Source: SUG2458 sp051872335 (GTDB taxonomy: Bacteria > Bacillota_I > Bacilli_A > RFN20 > CAG-826). From it: a stretch of 64,000 bases of DNA. A program made the translations under genes and the position numbers. The notes beneath the pieces are model-generated. The model saw nothing but the letters and a program-made list of their open reading frames with translations, had not been told where the DNA came from and searched no databases. Shown piece after piece: positions 8,619 to 17,144 of this stretch (position 1 is the stretch's first letter; each line of letters begins with the position of its first letter). The stretch lies in contig JBJEDT010000003.1 in the NCBI GenBank assembly GCA_051872335.1, positions 1-64,000 of the forward strand, given 5' to 3'.

Positions 8619-9338
8619 ATGCAAAGATACTTTGTTGGTGGTAATTTAAATAATTTATCATTTTCAGAAAATGATATTTTTCATATTACAAAAGTAATGC
8701 GTATGAAAGAAAATGATAATATTGAAGTTGTTTGTAATGAAAAATGTTATCTTTGTAAAATTGTTTCAGTAAATCCTTTTAATGTTGAAATTATAGAAGA
8801 ATTAAAAGAAGATAGAGAATTAGATGTTGATGTTACTTTATTATATTGTTTACCTAAAGGCGAAAAACTTGACTTAGTAGTTCAAAAAGCAACTGAATTA
8901 GGTGTTAATCACATAATTGGAGTCGAATCTTCTAGAACGATTGTTCATTATGATAGTAGTAAAATTCCTAGTAAATTAGAACGTTTTAATAAGATTATGA
9001 AGGAAGCAAGTGAGCAATCACATCGATTAGTAACACCATCTTTTGATGATATATTACCTTTTTCAAAAGCTATTTTGCTTGAATATGATTATAAATTTAT
9101 TGCCTTTGAAGAGGAATATAAAAATGAAAATAATCTACTAACTTTATTTAAAGATGTAAAACCTAATAGTAAAGTATGTATTTTAGTTGGCGCTGAAGGT
9201 GGATTTTCTAAAGAAGAAGTTAATCTAGCAAATAAAAAAGGATTTATAAACATCTCACTTGGAAAAAGAATTTTACGCAGTGAGACTGCTGCTATCTATG
9301 CTTTAGTAGCATTATCTTTTGTAAGGGAGAGTAAGTAA
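8619..9338 (+). CDS. rsmE: 16S rRNA (uracil-1498-N3)-methyltransferase RsmE
   Basis: The 239-residue SPOUT methyltransferase methylates U1498 of 16S rRNA in the 30S subunit. An N-terminal PUA-like region (MQRYFVGG, HITKVMRMK) precedes the trefoil-knot domain with the SAM-binding motifs VGAEGGFSKEEV and LGKRILRSETAA. Length is usual for the family. AGGAGG lies at good spacing before the ATG. It follows the dnaJ terminator and leads directly into mtaB, two bases away, the same order as yqeU-yqeV in B. subtilis. Confidence 0.96.
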   Translation: MQRYFVGGNLNNLSFSENDIFHITKVMRMKENDNIEVVCNEKCYLCKIVSVNPFNVEIIEELKEDRELDVDVTLLYCLPKGEKLDLVVQKATELGVNHIIGVESSRTIVHYDSSKIPSKLERFNKIMKEASEQSHRLVTPSFDDILPFSKAILLEYDYKFIAFEEEYKNENNLLTLFKDVKPNSKVCILVGAEGGFSKEEVNLANKKGFINISLGKRILRSETAAIYALVALSFVRESK

Positions 9339-9340
9339 TT

Positions 9341-10612
9341 ATGAAATTTAAAATATTTACATTAGGTTGCAAAGTTAATGCTTATGAATCCGATGCTTTA
9401 AAGGAACTATTTTTAAATAAAGGATACCAAGAAGGTATTAACTGCCCTAATGAGGAAATTGATGTTGTAACACTAAATACATGTAGTGTTACTTCTGTAT
9501 CAGATCAAAAGTCAAGACAACATATACGTAAACTTGTAAAAGAGTATCCAAATGCAGTTATCGTAGTTATGGGATGCTATACACAAATGAGCAGTGATTT
9601 TGTTTCTTCTATTGAAGGTGTTGATATTATAGTAGGTACAAATAATAGACACTTAATTCCAGAATTAGTTGATAAATATTTAAAAAATAAAGAACAAATA
9701 AATATTGTTGAAAAAAAGAAACGTGATTTTCCTTTTGAAACATCATTACTTGCTTCTTTTAGTGGAAATACAAGAGCATATTTAAAAATTCAAGATGGAT
9801 GCAATAATTTTTGTTCATATTGTATTATTCCGTATGCAAGAGGTCAATTAAGGTCAAGACCAAAAGAAGATGTATTAAATGAAGTTAGTGTATTAGTCCA
9901 AAATGGATATAAGGAAATCGTTTTAACAGGTATTCATACCGGTAAATATGGTGAAGATTTTGCTACATATCACTTTTCCGATTTATTAAAAGATATATTG
10001 GATTTAAAACCAACAATTGAAAGGTTAAGAATTTCTTCCATTGAACAAGGTGAAATTAACGATGATATTTTACAACTTTTAAAAGAAAAGTCACAAATTG
10101 CTAATCATTTTCATATTCCATTACAATCTGGAAGCGATTCTGTTTTAAAAAGGATGAATCGAAAATATCTTACAGAGGAATTTTATGAGAAATTATGTAA
10201 AATTAGACAAGTAAAAAAAGATGTTTGTATATCAACTGATGTCATTGTTGGTTTTCCTGGAGAAACCGATGAAGAATTTAATGAAACATATGAATTTATT
10301 AAAAAATGTGAGTTTGCATTTTTACATGTCTTTCCATTTTCTGCTCGTAGTGGAACTCCGGCTGCCAAAATGGAGAATCAAGTTAATCCACAAGTTAAAA
10401 AAGAAAGAGTTCATAAGTTGTTAGCTTTATCAGCACAACTTCAAAATAAATATCAATCAAAATTCATCGGAAAAGAACTTGAAGTTCTCTTTGAAGAGTT
10501 TGATAAGAAAACAAATACATATTGTGGACATTCTTCAAATTATATTATGGTTCATAAGGCAAGTGACAAAGATATAACAAAACAAATGATTAAAGTAATT
10601 TATGAAGGATAA
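9341..10612 (+). CDS. mtaB: tRNA t6A37 methylthiotransferase MtaB
   Basis: This 423-residue radical-SAM enzyme converts t6A to ms2t6A at position 37 of ANN-decoding tRNAs. The N-terminal UPF0004 domain carries three cluster cysteines (TLGCKVNAYES, NTCSV, VMGCYTQ). The radical-SAM core has DGCNNFCSYCIIPYARG, the CxxxCxxC that binds the second 4Fe-4S cluster, and a C-terminal TRAM-like region follows. TLGCKVN and overall length favour MtaB over MiaB. It is cotranscribed with rsmE and followed by a hairpin terminator. Confidence 0.95.
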   Translation: MKFKIFTLGCKVNAYESDALKELFLNKGYQEGINCPNEEIDVVTLNTCSVTSVSDQKSRQHIRKLVKEYPNAVIVVMGCYTQMSSDFVSSIEGVDIIVGTNNRHLIPELVDKYLKNKEQINIVEKKKRDFPFETSLLASFSGNTRAYLKIQDGCNNFCSYCIIPYARGQLRSRPKEDVLNEVSVLVQNGYKEIVLTGIHTGKYGEDFATYHFSDLLKDILDLKPTIERLRISSIEQGEINDDILQLLKEKSQIANHFHIPLQSGSDSVLKRMNRKYLTEEFYEKLCKIRQVKKDVCISTDVIVGFPGETDEEFNETYEFIKKCEFAFLHVFPFSARSGTPAAKMENQVNPQVKKERVHKLLALSAQLQNKYQSKFIGKELEVLFEEFDKKTNTYCGHSSNYIMVHKASDKDITKQMIKVIYEG

Positions 10613-10625
10613 TGCTGATTTAAAT

Positions 10626-10656
10626 AAAAAAAGTGCGATTTAATCGTGCTTTTTTT
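10626..10656 (+). terminator. Intrinsic terminator after mtaB
   Basis: AAAAAAGTGCGAT pairs with ATCGTGCTTTTTT through two G-T wobbles and is followed by a T run. Confidence 0.75.
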
Positions 10657-10686
10657 CATTTTTGATACAATGTCCAAAAAAATATG

Positions 10687-10715
10687 TTGACTATAATACT
10701 TGATAAACTTATAAT
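10687..10715 (+). promoter_or_regulatory. Strong SigA-type promoter of rpmF
   Basis: TTGACT (10687-10692), a 17-bp spacer and a perfect TATAAT (10710-10715). The start site should fall near 10722, giving a short leader before rpmF. Confidence 0.88.
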
Positions 10716-10762
10716 AACAAAGGAAATCAAATTATGGTTTTTAAATAAGGGGGTGTACTTGC

Positions 10763-10954
10763 ATGGCAGTACCATTTAGAAGAACTTCTAAAACAGCAAA
10801 AAGATTACGTAGAACTCACTTTAAATTAAGTGTTTCTGGATTAGTAACATGCCCAAATTGTGGTAATATGATTCAATCACATCGTGTTTGCCCTAACTGT
10901 GGTTACTATGATGGAAAAGAAGTTGTTTCAACTAACTCAAAAAAATCTAAGTAA
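10763..10954 (+). CDS. rpmF: 50S ribosomal protein L32
   Basis: The 63-residue protein starts MAVPFRRTSKTAKRLRR and has a zinc ribbon with two CPNCG-type pairs (TCPNCGN and VCPNCGY), the zinc-binding form of L32 in the large ribosomal subunit. It has its own strong promoter and a GGGGGTG ribosome site. In most Bacilli rpmF directly follows yceD; here yceD is 45 kb away, so the pair has been separated. A symmetric terminator shared with the opposing DUF4956 gene lies downstream. Confidence 0.97.
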   Translation: MAVPFRRTSKTAKRLRRTHFKLSVSGLVTCPNCGNMIQSHRVCPNCGYYDGKEVVSTNSKKSK

Positions 10955-10956
10955 TA

Positions 10957-11012
10957 AAAAAATATTGCTTTATAAATGGATTAAATATCCATTACAAAGC
11001 AATATTTTTTAT
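10957..11012. terminator. Bidirectional terminator between rpmF and the DUF4956 gene
   Basis: A long near-perfect inverted repeat, AAATATTGCTTTATAAATGG against CCATTACAAAGCAATATTT, is flanked by A and T runs, so it can end transcription from both converging genes. Confidence 0.88.
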
Positions 11013-11725
11013 TTTGCATCTTGTGAGTTTATTTGACGATTAACTACTAAGGTTATGTCAAGATTTCCATTTTTAGTTCTTAATTCATCAAGAAAAGCTT
11101 TTTGATCAATATCTTTTTTTACATAAATTGAATAAACAAGTTCAAACATTGTTCCAAATTCAGCTGTTTTAACTTTATTTAAAGACCATGATGCACAATA
11201 CTTATTTAAAATCTCATCAAATAGTTTATCATAGTTTAAATCTTCAGGAATAATAATTTTTAAACGCATATTTTTCTTATTTGGTTGAGCAAATTTAGTA
11301 ACATTTAATAGAATCATTACAAGGATTATTATTGAAGCAATGATTATTCCTACAGTAATAAAACCAAATCCACAAACTAAACCAATTCCCATTGTTGAGA
11401 AAATATAAGATAAATCTTCAGTATCTTTTTGTTCTGATCTAAAACGAGTAAGAGCAAATATACCACCTAAAGTTAAACCACTTGCAATATTATCATTAAC
11501 AAAGTAGATAATAATTGAAGAAACCATTGGTAAAATAATTAGAGATATTGGAAAATCTGGTTGATAACCGGATTTTCTTTTTATAAATAAATAACATGAT
11601 GCCATTGCAAGTCCTAATAGACCAGCCGTGACTAAAATAATTAAACAAACTTTAATATCAAATGAACTTGTTAAAATTGAATCAAAGATGCTACTTTCAG
11701 CTAAAAATAAATTAGATGTTTTCAT
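11009..11725 (-). CDS. DUF4956 membrane protein (VTC partner)
   Basis: The 238-residue protein has four or so N-terminal membrane helices (about 25-48, 58-75, 108-125, 125-145) around the family signature GLTLGGIFALTRFRSEQKDTEDLSY and a soluble C-terminal ferredoxin-like half. DUF4956 genes are known to pair with VTC-domain polyphosphate polymerase genes, as here, where the two frames overlap by 14 nt. A role in coupling or translocating the polymer is a guess from that association. It sits downstream of the VTC gene in a minus-strand operon. Confidence 0.85.
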   Translation of the reverse strand: MKTSNLFLAESSIFDSILTSSFDIKVCLIILVTAGLLGLAMASCYLFIKRKSGYQPDFPISLIILPMVSSIIIYFVNDNIASGLTLGGIFALTRFRSEQKDTEDLSYIFSTMGIGLVCGFGFITVGIIIASIIILVMILLNVTKFAQPNKKNMRLKIIIPEDLNYDKLFDEILNKYCASWSLNKVKTAEFGTMFELVYSIYVKKDIDQKAFLDELRTKNGNLDITLVVNRQINSQDAK

Positions 11726-12446
11726 AAGTAAATTCTCCTTTTTTTACTGATTGTTTGAAGTCTGTTCCATATTTAGAAAAACTTCCAGAATAAATTTTTA
11801 ATCTAGATAATTCTTTTGTAAACCATAGTGGGAAAGCATTATTAATTTTGACTTCCATAAGTAATTGATTGTCATTTATTAATTCTTTTTCATAGGATGA
11901 ATCATCAAAGTCAAAACTATTTCGTCGAGACCTTATATTAGTATCAAAACTAACTCTGAAGTTTGGATCTTCTTTATCAAAGAAAGCTAGTCTTTCATAA
12001 TATAGGAAAGCTTTATTTTTTACTTTATATAAAGATAAGAAATATTCTAATTCGTTAACAATTTGTTTATTTAGTGCTTTGTGTTTTTCCGGTTTAATGT
12101 TGTTATTTAAAAAATCATTAAGTTGAGCATATGTTAATTTAATACGGCGCTTGGTAACAATTTTATTAATTTTTCTTTTTATTTCAAGAAAATATTCATC
12201 TCTTCCATCGTTCCAAGTCCCATATTTTCTTATTCGTATTTTTTCTTTAAATTTAGGTTTAGAAGTAGAAATTCGAATTAAAGTATTTGTATCAGTATCT
12301 AAATAAATATTTCTGATTAAATATCTATTACCTCCAATACAAAATTTATCATAATTCATATGTTCTAAAATTGTTGGAAGGAGAGCTTCATATTGTTCTT
12401 GAGTTATTAGAAATTTTTTTTCACGTCTTTTAAATGAATTAATCAA
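11712..12446 (-). CDS. VTC-domain protein, putative polyphosphate polymerase
   Basis: The protein of about 244 residues shows the tunnel-fold VTC landmarks: RREKKFLI near the N-terminus, YLIRNIYLDTDTN, KIRIRKYG, YFLEIKRKINKIVTKRR, Arg/Lys-rich strands facing a central cavity, RVSFDTNIRSR, LLMEVKINN and SKYGTDF near the end. Eukaryotic VTC4 makes polyphosphate from ATP; bacterial homologues are less studied. I place the start at a TTG at 12446 because GAGGTGAG sits just upstream of it; a longer frame begins at 12470 but would run through that ribosome site. It is paired with a DUF4956 gene. Confidence 0.8.
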   Translation of the reverse strand: MINSFKRREKKFLITQEQYEALLPTILEHMNYDKFCIGGNRYLIRNIYLDTDTNTLIRISTSKPKFKEKIRIRKYGTWNDGRDEYFLEIKRKINKIVTKRRIKLTYAQLNDFLNNNIKPEKHKALNKQIVNELEYFLSLYKVKNKAFLYYERLAFFDKEDPNFRVSFDTNIRSRRNSFDFDDSSYEKELINDNQLLMEVKINNAFPLWFTKELSRLKIYSGSFSKYGTDFKQSVKKGEFTYENI

Positions 12447-12669
12447 AACTCTCACCTCTTTTTTAAACAAAAATATTTTATCACAAAATTTTATTTAAAA
12501 TAAAATTAATTGTTTTAGTTTATTAATATTACGAATTTCAGTATCGTTTTATTGATAAAAATAATACATATTGCTAAATAAATTTAATTTGGTATAATAA
12601 TTGTGAATTTATTAATAGATAAATAAAAGAGAGGAAATCAATATTACAATTGATTTATAGGTGAATAAC
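12447..12669. other. Divergent intergenic region between the VTC gene and deoC
   Basis: A very AT-rich 220-bp spacer holding promoters for both directions. The clear one is for deoC: TTGCTA (12571-12576), 16 bp, TATAAT (12593-12598). No operator for a DeoR-type repressor could be recognised. Confidence 0.6.
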
Positions 12670-13311
12670 ATGAAGGATAACAAATTAATTGATCACACTT
12701 TATTAAAACCAGATGCTTCTATTGAAGCAATCGAAAAATTATGTGAAGAAGCTTTAAAATATGATTTTGCATCTGTCTGTGTAAATCCTGGATTTGTCCC
12801 TTTATGTGCTAAACTTTTAAAAGATAGTAATGTAAAGGTCTGTACAGTTATTGGTTTCCCTTTAGGAGCAACTCTTCCTTCAGTTAAAGTATACGAAACT
12901 AAAGAAGCTGTTCGTGAAGGTGCTGATGAAATAGATATGGTCATTAATGTTTCACAGTTAAAAGCAAAAAATGATGCATATGTATATCAAGAAATTAAAG
13001 ATATCAAAGCAGCTTGTGATGGGAAATTATTAAAAGTTATTATCGAAACTTGTTTATTAACAGATGAAGAAAAAGTTCGCGCATGTGAATTATCTGTTAA
13101 AGCTGGTGCTGATTTTGTTAAGACTTCAACTGGCTTTTCTACAGGTGGTGCTACAGCTGAAGATATCGCTTTAATGAGAAAAACAGTTGGACCTCATATT
13201 GGTGTCAAAGCTTCTGGAGGAGTTAGAACACACGAAGATATGGTTAAAATGGTTAAAGCTGGAGCAAACCGTATTGGCACATCTAATGGTGTTAAGCTTC
13301 TTGAAAAATAA
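12670..13311 (+). CDS. deoC: Deoxyribose-phosphate aldolase (class I DERA)
   Basis: The 213-residue TIM-barrel enzyme splits 2-deoxyribose 5-phosphate into acetaldehyde and glyceraldehyde 3-phosphate in nucleoside salvage. It carries IDHTLLKPD at the N-terminus, EIDMVINV with the catalytic Asp, VIIETCLL, FVKTSTGF with the Schiff-base Lys and GVKASGGVRT with the proton-relay Lys. A GTG nine bases upstream is possible, but AGGTG at 12658-12662 fits the ATG at 12670. It is a single-gene unit with its own promoter and terminator; cdd, another nucleoside salvage gene, lies 6.6 kb downstream. Confidence 0.96.
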   Translation: MKDNKLIDHTLLKPDASIEAIEKLCEEALKYDFASVCVNPGFVPLCAKLLKDSNVKVCTVIGFPLGATLPSVKVYETKEAVREGADEIDMVINVSQLKAKNDAYVYQEIKDIKAACDGKLLKVIIETCLLTDEEKVRACELSVKAGADFVKTSTGFSTGGATAEDIALMRKTVGPHIGVKASGGVRTHEDMVKMVKAGANRIGTSNGVKLLEK

Positions 13312-13325
13312 TTTTTGGTTACTTT

Positions 13326-13357
13326 AAATGAAGATTTAACAAAATCTTCATTTTTAT
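13326..13357 (+). terminator. Intrinsic terminator after deoC
   Basis: AAATGAAGATTT and AAATCTTCATTT form a 12-bp stem with an AACA loop, followed by a T-rich run. Confidence 0.88.
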
Positions 13358-13390
13358 ATATTTTTATAATTTTTATAATGGAGAAAAAAT

Positions 13391-15232
13391 ATGATTATTG
13401 TTGAGAATTTAGAAAAAATTTTTAAAAAACCTATTAGAAAACCTGGAATAATAGGTATGTTTAAAACATTGTTTTCAAGAAAATATGAAACTAAAGTAGC
13501 AGTTAATAAAATTAACTTTACTATTAATGAAGGTGAAATAGTTGGTTATATTGGAAGCAATGGTGCAGGTAAATCTACTACTATTAAAATGATGTGCGGT
13601 ATTTTAAATCCTACATCAGGTAAAGTACTTATTAATGGAATAGAACCTTATAAAAAAAGACAAACTGTAGCTAAACAAATCGGTGTTGTTTTTGGACAAA
13701 AAACACAATTATGGTGGGATATTCCATTAATTGAATCTTTTAATGTTTTAAAAGAAGTTTATTTAATTAGTGATGAAGATTACAAAGAAAGATTTGAGTT
13801 CTTACAAGAAGTACTTGATATTAAAGATTTTATTAATCAACCTGTAAGAACTTTATCATTAGGTCAAAGAATGCGTGCTGACTTAGCTGCTTCTTTATTA
13901 CATAATCCAAAAATTCTTTTCTTAGATGAACCTACAATTGGATTAGATGTTCTAGTAAAAGAAAAGATACGTAATGCTATTTTAATGATGAATAAAAAAT
14001 ATAATACGACTGTTATATTAACTACTCATGATATGTCTGATATCGAGATGTTATGTAATAGAATTATTATGATTGAAAAAGGAAATATCATATACGATGG
14101 TTCATTGAAGGATATTAAGAAGAAGTTTGGTGATTTAAGAACTCTAAATATCCAATTAGATACTACTTCTATTAATTTAGAAGAGCTAAAAACATTTAAT
14201 GATCAAGTAAGTTATGAGTTTGAAGCAGGTACTTTAGTTGCTAAATTTGATGCTGCTAAAGTGTCACTTGATAAAGTAATCAATGAAATACTTAAAAAAT
14301 ACGCTATTAAAGATATGAAAATTAAAGAATTAACTATTGAAGATATTGCAAAAGAAATGTATCGAAAAGATGAAGACGAAAAAAAAAAAGCTAATGCAGT
14401 AGTTCGATTTTTTAGAAAATATCTTCCTTTCTCAAAAAGTGGAATTCTTGATTTATTAGCTTATAAAGCATCTTTATATTCTTGGTTTTTAATATCAGCA
14501 TTATCTTTAATTTGTACTTTCTTTTTATGGATAGCAATATATCGAAATTCACCAAATGAATCGATAAATGGATATACATTAAATGAAATGTTAGCGTATG
14601 TTTGTTTTATTAACATTGCTGGTTTTGGAGTGTCAGCTGGTGATACACATGGTAAAATATCTGATGAAATTCAAGATGGAACTATTGCAATGCAATTAAT
14701 TAAACCTATATCTTATCGCTTAAGATTTGTATTTATTACATTAGGTAATTATTTAGGAACAACATTAATTTTTACATTACCTTTACTTACAGTTGTTTCA
14801 ATTATTTTACACTTCACAGGAATTTTTGTAATTACATCAATATGGCAATTTTTATTAAGAGTACTACTTTTTATAGTTGCACAAATTATTGGTTGCTTAC
14901 TTTATGACGCAATTAATTATTTCTTTGGACTTTGTACATTTTATACAATGGCTAGTTTTGGTATGTTTCAATTAAAAGAAGTAATTATTAGATTTTTATC
15001 AGGTGCAATGATACCTTTAGCATTTTTCCCATCATGGATAAAAAATATTGTTTCATATTCACCATTTGCTTCTATTGGTCAAAATCCTACTTTAATTTTA
15101 TTAGGCAAATTAGATTACCCAGAAATTTTTATTAATTTACTAATTGCTTTAGGATGGATTGTTTGTTTAGAAGTTTTAAACTCATTGTTTTATGCTAGAG
15201 CAATTAAGAATATTACAATTCAAGGAGGTTAA
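13391..15232 (+). CDS. ABC exporter: ATPase fused to an ABC-2-type permease
   Basis: This 613-residue protein joins two parts usually encoded separately. Residues 1-330 are an ABC ATPase: Walker A GSNGAGKST at 55-63, signature LSLGQRMRA, Walker B ILFLDEPTIGLD and the switch His in TTHDMSD. Residues about 345-613 are a six-helix permease (LISALSLICTFFLW, QDGTIAMQLIKPISYRLRF, SGAMIPLAFFPSWI) of the ABC2_membrane_6 (DUF990) type. The junction EDEKKKAN is encoded by an uninterrupted A11 tract at 14379-14389. A second permease follows two bases later, so the exporter is probably NBD-TMD plus TMD. Substrate unknown. Confidence 0.88.
   Translation: MIIVENLEKIFKKPIRKPGIIGMFKTLFSRKYETKVAVNKINFTINEGEIVGYIGSNGAGKSTTIKMMCGILNPTSGKVLINGIEPYKKRQTVAKQIGVVFGQKTQLWWDIPLIESFNVLKEVYLISDEDYKERFEFLQEVLDIKDFINQPVRTLSLGQRMRADLAASLLHNPKILFLDEPTIGLDVLVKEKIRNAILMMNKKYNTTVILTTHDMSDIEMLCNRIIMIEKGNIIYDGSLKDIKKKFGDLRTLNIQLDTTSINLEELKTFNDQVSYEFEAGTLVAKFDAAKVSLDKVINEILKKYAIKDMKIKELTIEDIAKEMYRKDEDEKKKANAVVRFFRKYLPFSKSGILDLLAYKASLYSWFLISALSLICTFFLWIAIYRNSPNESINGYTLNEMLAYVCFINIAGFGVSAGDTHGKISDEIQDGTIAMQLIKPISYRLRFVFITLGNYLGTTLIFTLPLLTVVSIILHFTGIFVITSIWQFLLRVLLFIVAQIIGCLLYDAINYFFGLCTFYTMASFGMFQLKEVIIRFLSGAMIPLAFFPSWIKNIVSYSPFASIGQNPTLILLGKLDYPEIFINLLIALGWIVCLEVLNSLFYARAIKNITIQGG
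14379..14389 (+). other. A11 tract at the ATPase-permease junction
   Basis: Eleven consecutive A encode the end of Glu330 and Lys331-333. Loss of one A leads to TAG at 14400-14402, and gain of one A leads to TAA at 14392-14394, so slippage in either direction would give a free ATPase of about 335 residues. Confidence 0.6.
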
Positions 15233-15234
15233 TT

Positions 15235-16029
15235 ATGAAAAGATATTTACATTTATATAAAGTATTCCTCCAACGTGCTGTTAAGGCAAGATTAGAGTAC
15301 AAAGCAGATACAATTATTGGTATTTTATCTTTCTTTATTTCTAATATTGCAACATTTTCTTGTTTATGGATGATCATACAAGCAATTCCTAGTTTGGATG
15401 GATGGACAATCTGGGAACTTGGATTTTTATATGGATTTGCAATGTTACCTAAAGGACTAGATCATTTATTTACCGATTCACTTTGGTTTATTGGTTATTG
15501 GTATGTTAAAAATGGTTTATTTGATAAACATTTAATTAGACCAGTAAATACATTATTTCAAATTATTGCTGAAACATTCCAACCTGAAGCTTTTGGCGAA
15601 TTAATTATTGGAACGGCACTTTGCATTATTTGTGGTTTCAATATCGAAATCATTTGGTCTTTTGCAAATGTTTTATTATTAATTATTGCATTTATTATTG
15701 GTGCTTTAGTTTTCACTGGATTAAAACTAATTACTTGTTCTTTTGCTTTCTGGTTCAAAAGAAGTGGACCTTTAATGAATTCTGTATATAACTTCTGTGA
15801 CTTTGCAAGATATCCTATTACAATTTTTAATAAGCCAATGCAATTTTTCTTATCATTTGTTGTTCCTTTTGGTTTAGTTATTTCTGTTCCTGTTCAAATT
15901 GTATTAAAAGGGACATGGAGTGCATGGCCAGTTATTGGTATTATTGTTTTAGCTGCAGCAGTCTTTAATATTATTGGAGTATTATTATGGAATGCTGGAG
16001 TTAGAGCTTATGAATCAACTGGTTCATAG
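15235..16029 (+). CDS. ABC-2-type permease subunit
   Basis: The 264-residue integral membrane protein has about six predicted helices and the same family features as the permease half of the preceding gene (RLEYKADTIIGILSFFISN, GFAMLPKGLDHLFTD, YWYVKNGLFDKHLIRPVNTLFQ). It is the second transmembrane subunit of the exporter, cotranscribed with a 2-nt gap behind AGGAGG. In related operons two such permeases serve one ATPase. The exported substrate cannot be inferred. Transcription probably ends before the rpsU promoter, though no clear terminator is visible. Confidence 0.85.
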   Translation: MKRYLHLYKVFLQRAVKARLEYKADTIIGILSFFISNIATFSCLWMIIQAIPSLDGWTIWELGFLYGFAMLPKGLDHLFTDSLWFIGYWYVKNGLFDKHLIRPVNTLFQIIAETFQPEAFGELIIGTALCIICGFNIEIIWSFANVLLLIIAFIIGALVFTGLKLITCSFAFWFKRSGPLMNSVYNFCDFARYPITIFNKPMQFFLSFVVPFGLVISVPVQIVLKGTWSAWPVIGIIVLAAAVFNIIGVLLWNAGVRAYESTGS

Positions 16030-16098
16030 TACTAAAAATATTTATCTGTTAATATGATTTATATGTAACATAAAATTTAGAAATTTAATCTTAATATG

Positions 16099-16127
16099 TT
16101 GCAATTATTGATTTTGTTAGTTATAAT
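16099..16127 (+). promoter_or_regulatory. SigA-type promoter of rpsU
   Basis: TTGCAA (16099-16104), a 17-bp spacer and a perfect TATAAT (16122-16127), with a leader of about 40 nt before rpsU. Confidence 0.82.
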
Positions 16128-16172
16128 AAATACCGTTGCAAAGCTAATCAGCTTTAGAAGGAGGGGAAAGAA

Positions 16173-16346
16173 ATGCCAAAAACAGTTGTACGTGATAATG
16201 AATCATTAGATGATGCATTACGTCGTTTCAAAAGGCAAGTCAATAAGGCTGGAACCCTTGCTGAAGCACGCAAACGTGAATACTATTTAAAACCTGGCTT
16301 ACGTAGAAAACAAAAGTCAGAATTAGCAAGACGTAAATCTTATTAA
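16173..16346 (+). CDS. rpsU: 30S ribosomal protein S21
   Basis: Reading the sequence directly gives a 57-residue, strongly basic protein starting MPKTVVRDNESLDDALRRFK and ending LARRKSY, which is S21, a late-assembling protein near the 3' end of 16S rRNA. It has a very strong GGAGGGG ribosome site, its own promoter and its own terminator. In B. subtilis rpsU also lies between the dnaJ and yqfCD blocks, so the position is conserved. Confidence 0.97.
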   Translation: MPKTVVRDNESLDDALRRFKRQVNKAGTLAEARKREYYLKPGLRRKQKSELARRKSY

Positions 16347-16353
16347 TGTAATT

Positions 16354-16379
16354 AAATCTGGATTTATCCAGATTTTTTT
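16354..16379 (+). terminator. Intrinsic terminator after rpsU
   Basis: AAATCTGGA and TCCAGATTT form a 9-bp stem with a TTTA loop, followed by a T run. Confidence 0.9.
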
Positions 16380-16405
16380 CTTGATAGGTATTGTAAGGAG
16401 ACTTT

Positions 16406-17101
16406 ATGAAATTTCTAGATTTTGAGAATATGTTAAATATGCGTGACTGTGGTGGTTTTGAAACAAGTGATGGTTATGTCATTAAGTATGATACTTTAAT
16501 TAGATCTGATGCTATAAAAGAGTTAAAAGATTGTGAACTACAATATTTACTTGATAGGAATATAACAACACAAATTGATTTAAGAACTGAAACAGTTATT
16601 GAAAACTTTCCAAGTTTTTTAAAAAATAATGATAAATTTCATTATTATTCCTTTCCTATTGTTGAAGGAAGTCAAATAACTTTATCAGGTAATAAAACAT
16701 CAGATCTTTATCTTAAAATGGTTGAAAATAAGAAAAATTTTAAATCAATTTTTAAAGCTATTATAAATGCAGATGGTGGAGTTATTATTAATTGTACTGC
16801 TGGTAAAGATAGAACAGGTGTTGTTATTGCCTTACTTTTTGAATTACTTGGTGTAAACGAGATTAGCATTATCGATGATTATAAGGTTTCAGCAAGTTAT
16901 ATAGATTCTCGTATTCCAAATTATCGAAAATCACATCCTGAATTTCCTATTTCATTAGGTGTTTCTAATGAAGAAGATATTAAAAGTTTTTTGGAATCTT
17001 TTCATAACAAATATGAATCTGCTAGAAATTATTTATTATTAGCAGGATTAACTAAAAACGATATTGAAAGATTAAAAGCAAAATTTTTAACTATTAAATA
17101 A
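16406..17101 (+). CDS. Tyrosine-protein phosphatase (Y_phosphatase3 type)
   Basis: The 231-residue protein has the CX5R active site in NCTAGKDRTGVV (about 130-141), with the N-terminal signatures NMRDCGGFETSDG and LIRSDAI and the loop QIDLRTE typical of the bacterial Y_phosphatase3 / LMO1800-like group. These enzymes remove phosphate from tyrosine or phosphoinositides; the true substrate here is unknown. There is no signal peptide. It begins after AAGGAG, just past the rpsU terminator, and precedes the sporulation genes yqfC and yqfD. B. subtilis has no such gene at this place. Confidence 0.88.
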   Translation: MKFLDFENMLNMRDCGGFETSDGYVIKYDTLIRSDAIKELKDCELQYLLDRNITTQIDLRTETVIENFPSFLKNNDKFHYYSFPIVEGSQITLSGNKTSDLYLKMVENKKNFKSIFKAIINADGGVIINCTAGKDRTGVVIALLFELLGVNEISIIDDYKVSASYIDSRIPNYRKSHPEFPISLGVSNEEDIKSFLESFHNKYESARNYLLLAGLTKNDIERLKAKFLTIK

Positions 17102-17144
17102 AGAATTTATTCATCTTTTCATCATATATTTTATTGGTGAGAAG

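Noticed and set aside
11009..16029. A genomic island between mtaB and rpsU
   Set aside because: Genes here are accessory, but no integrase, tRNA, direct repeats or composition shift was visible, and rpmF and deoC are ordinary core genes.
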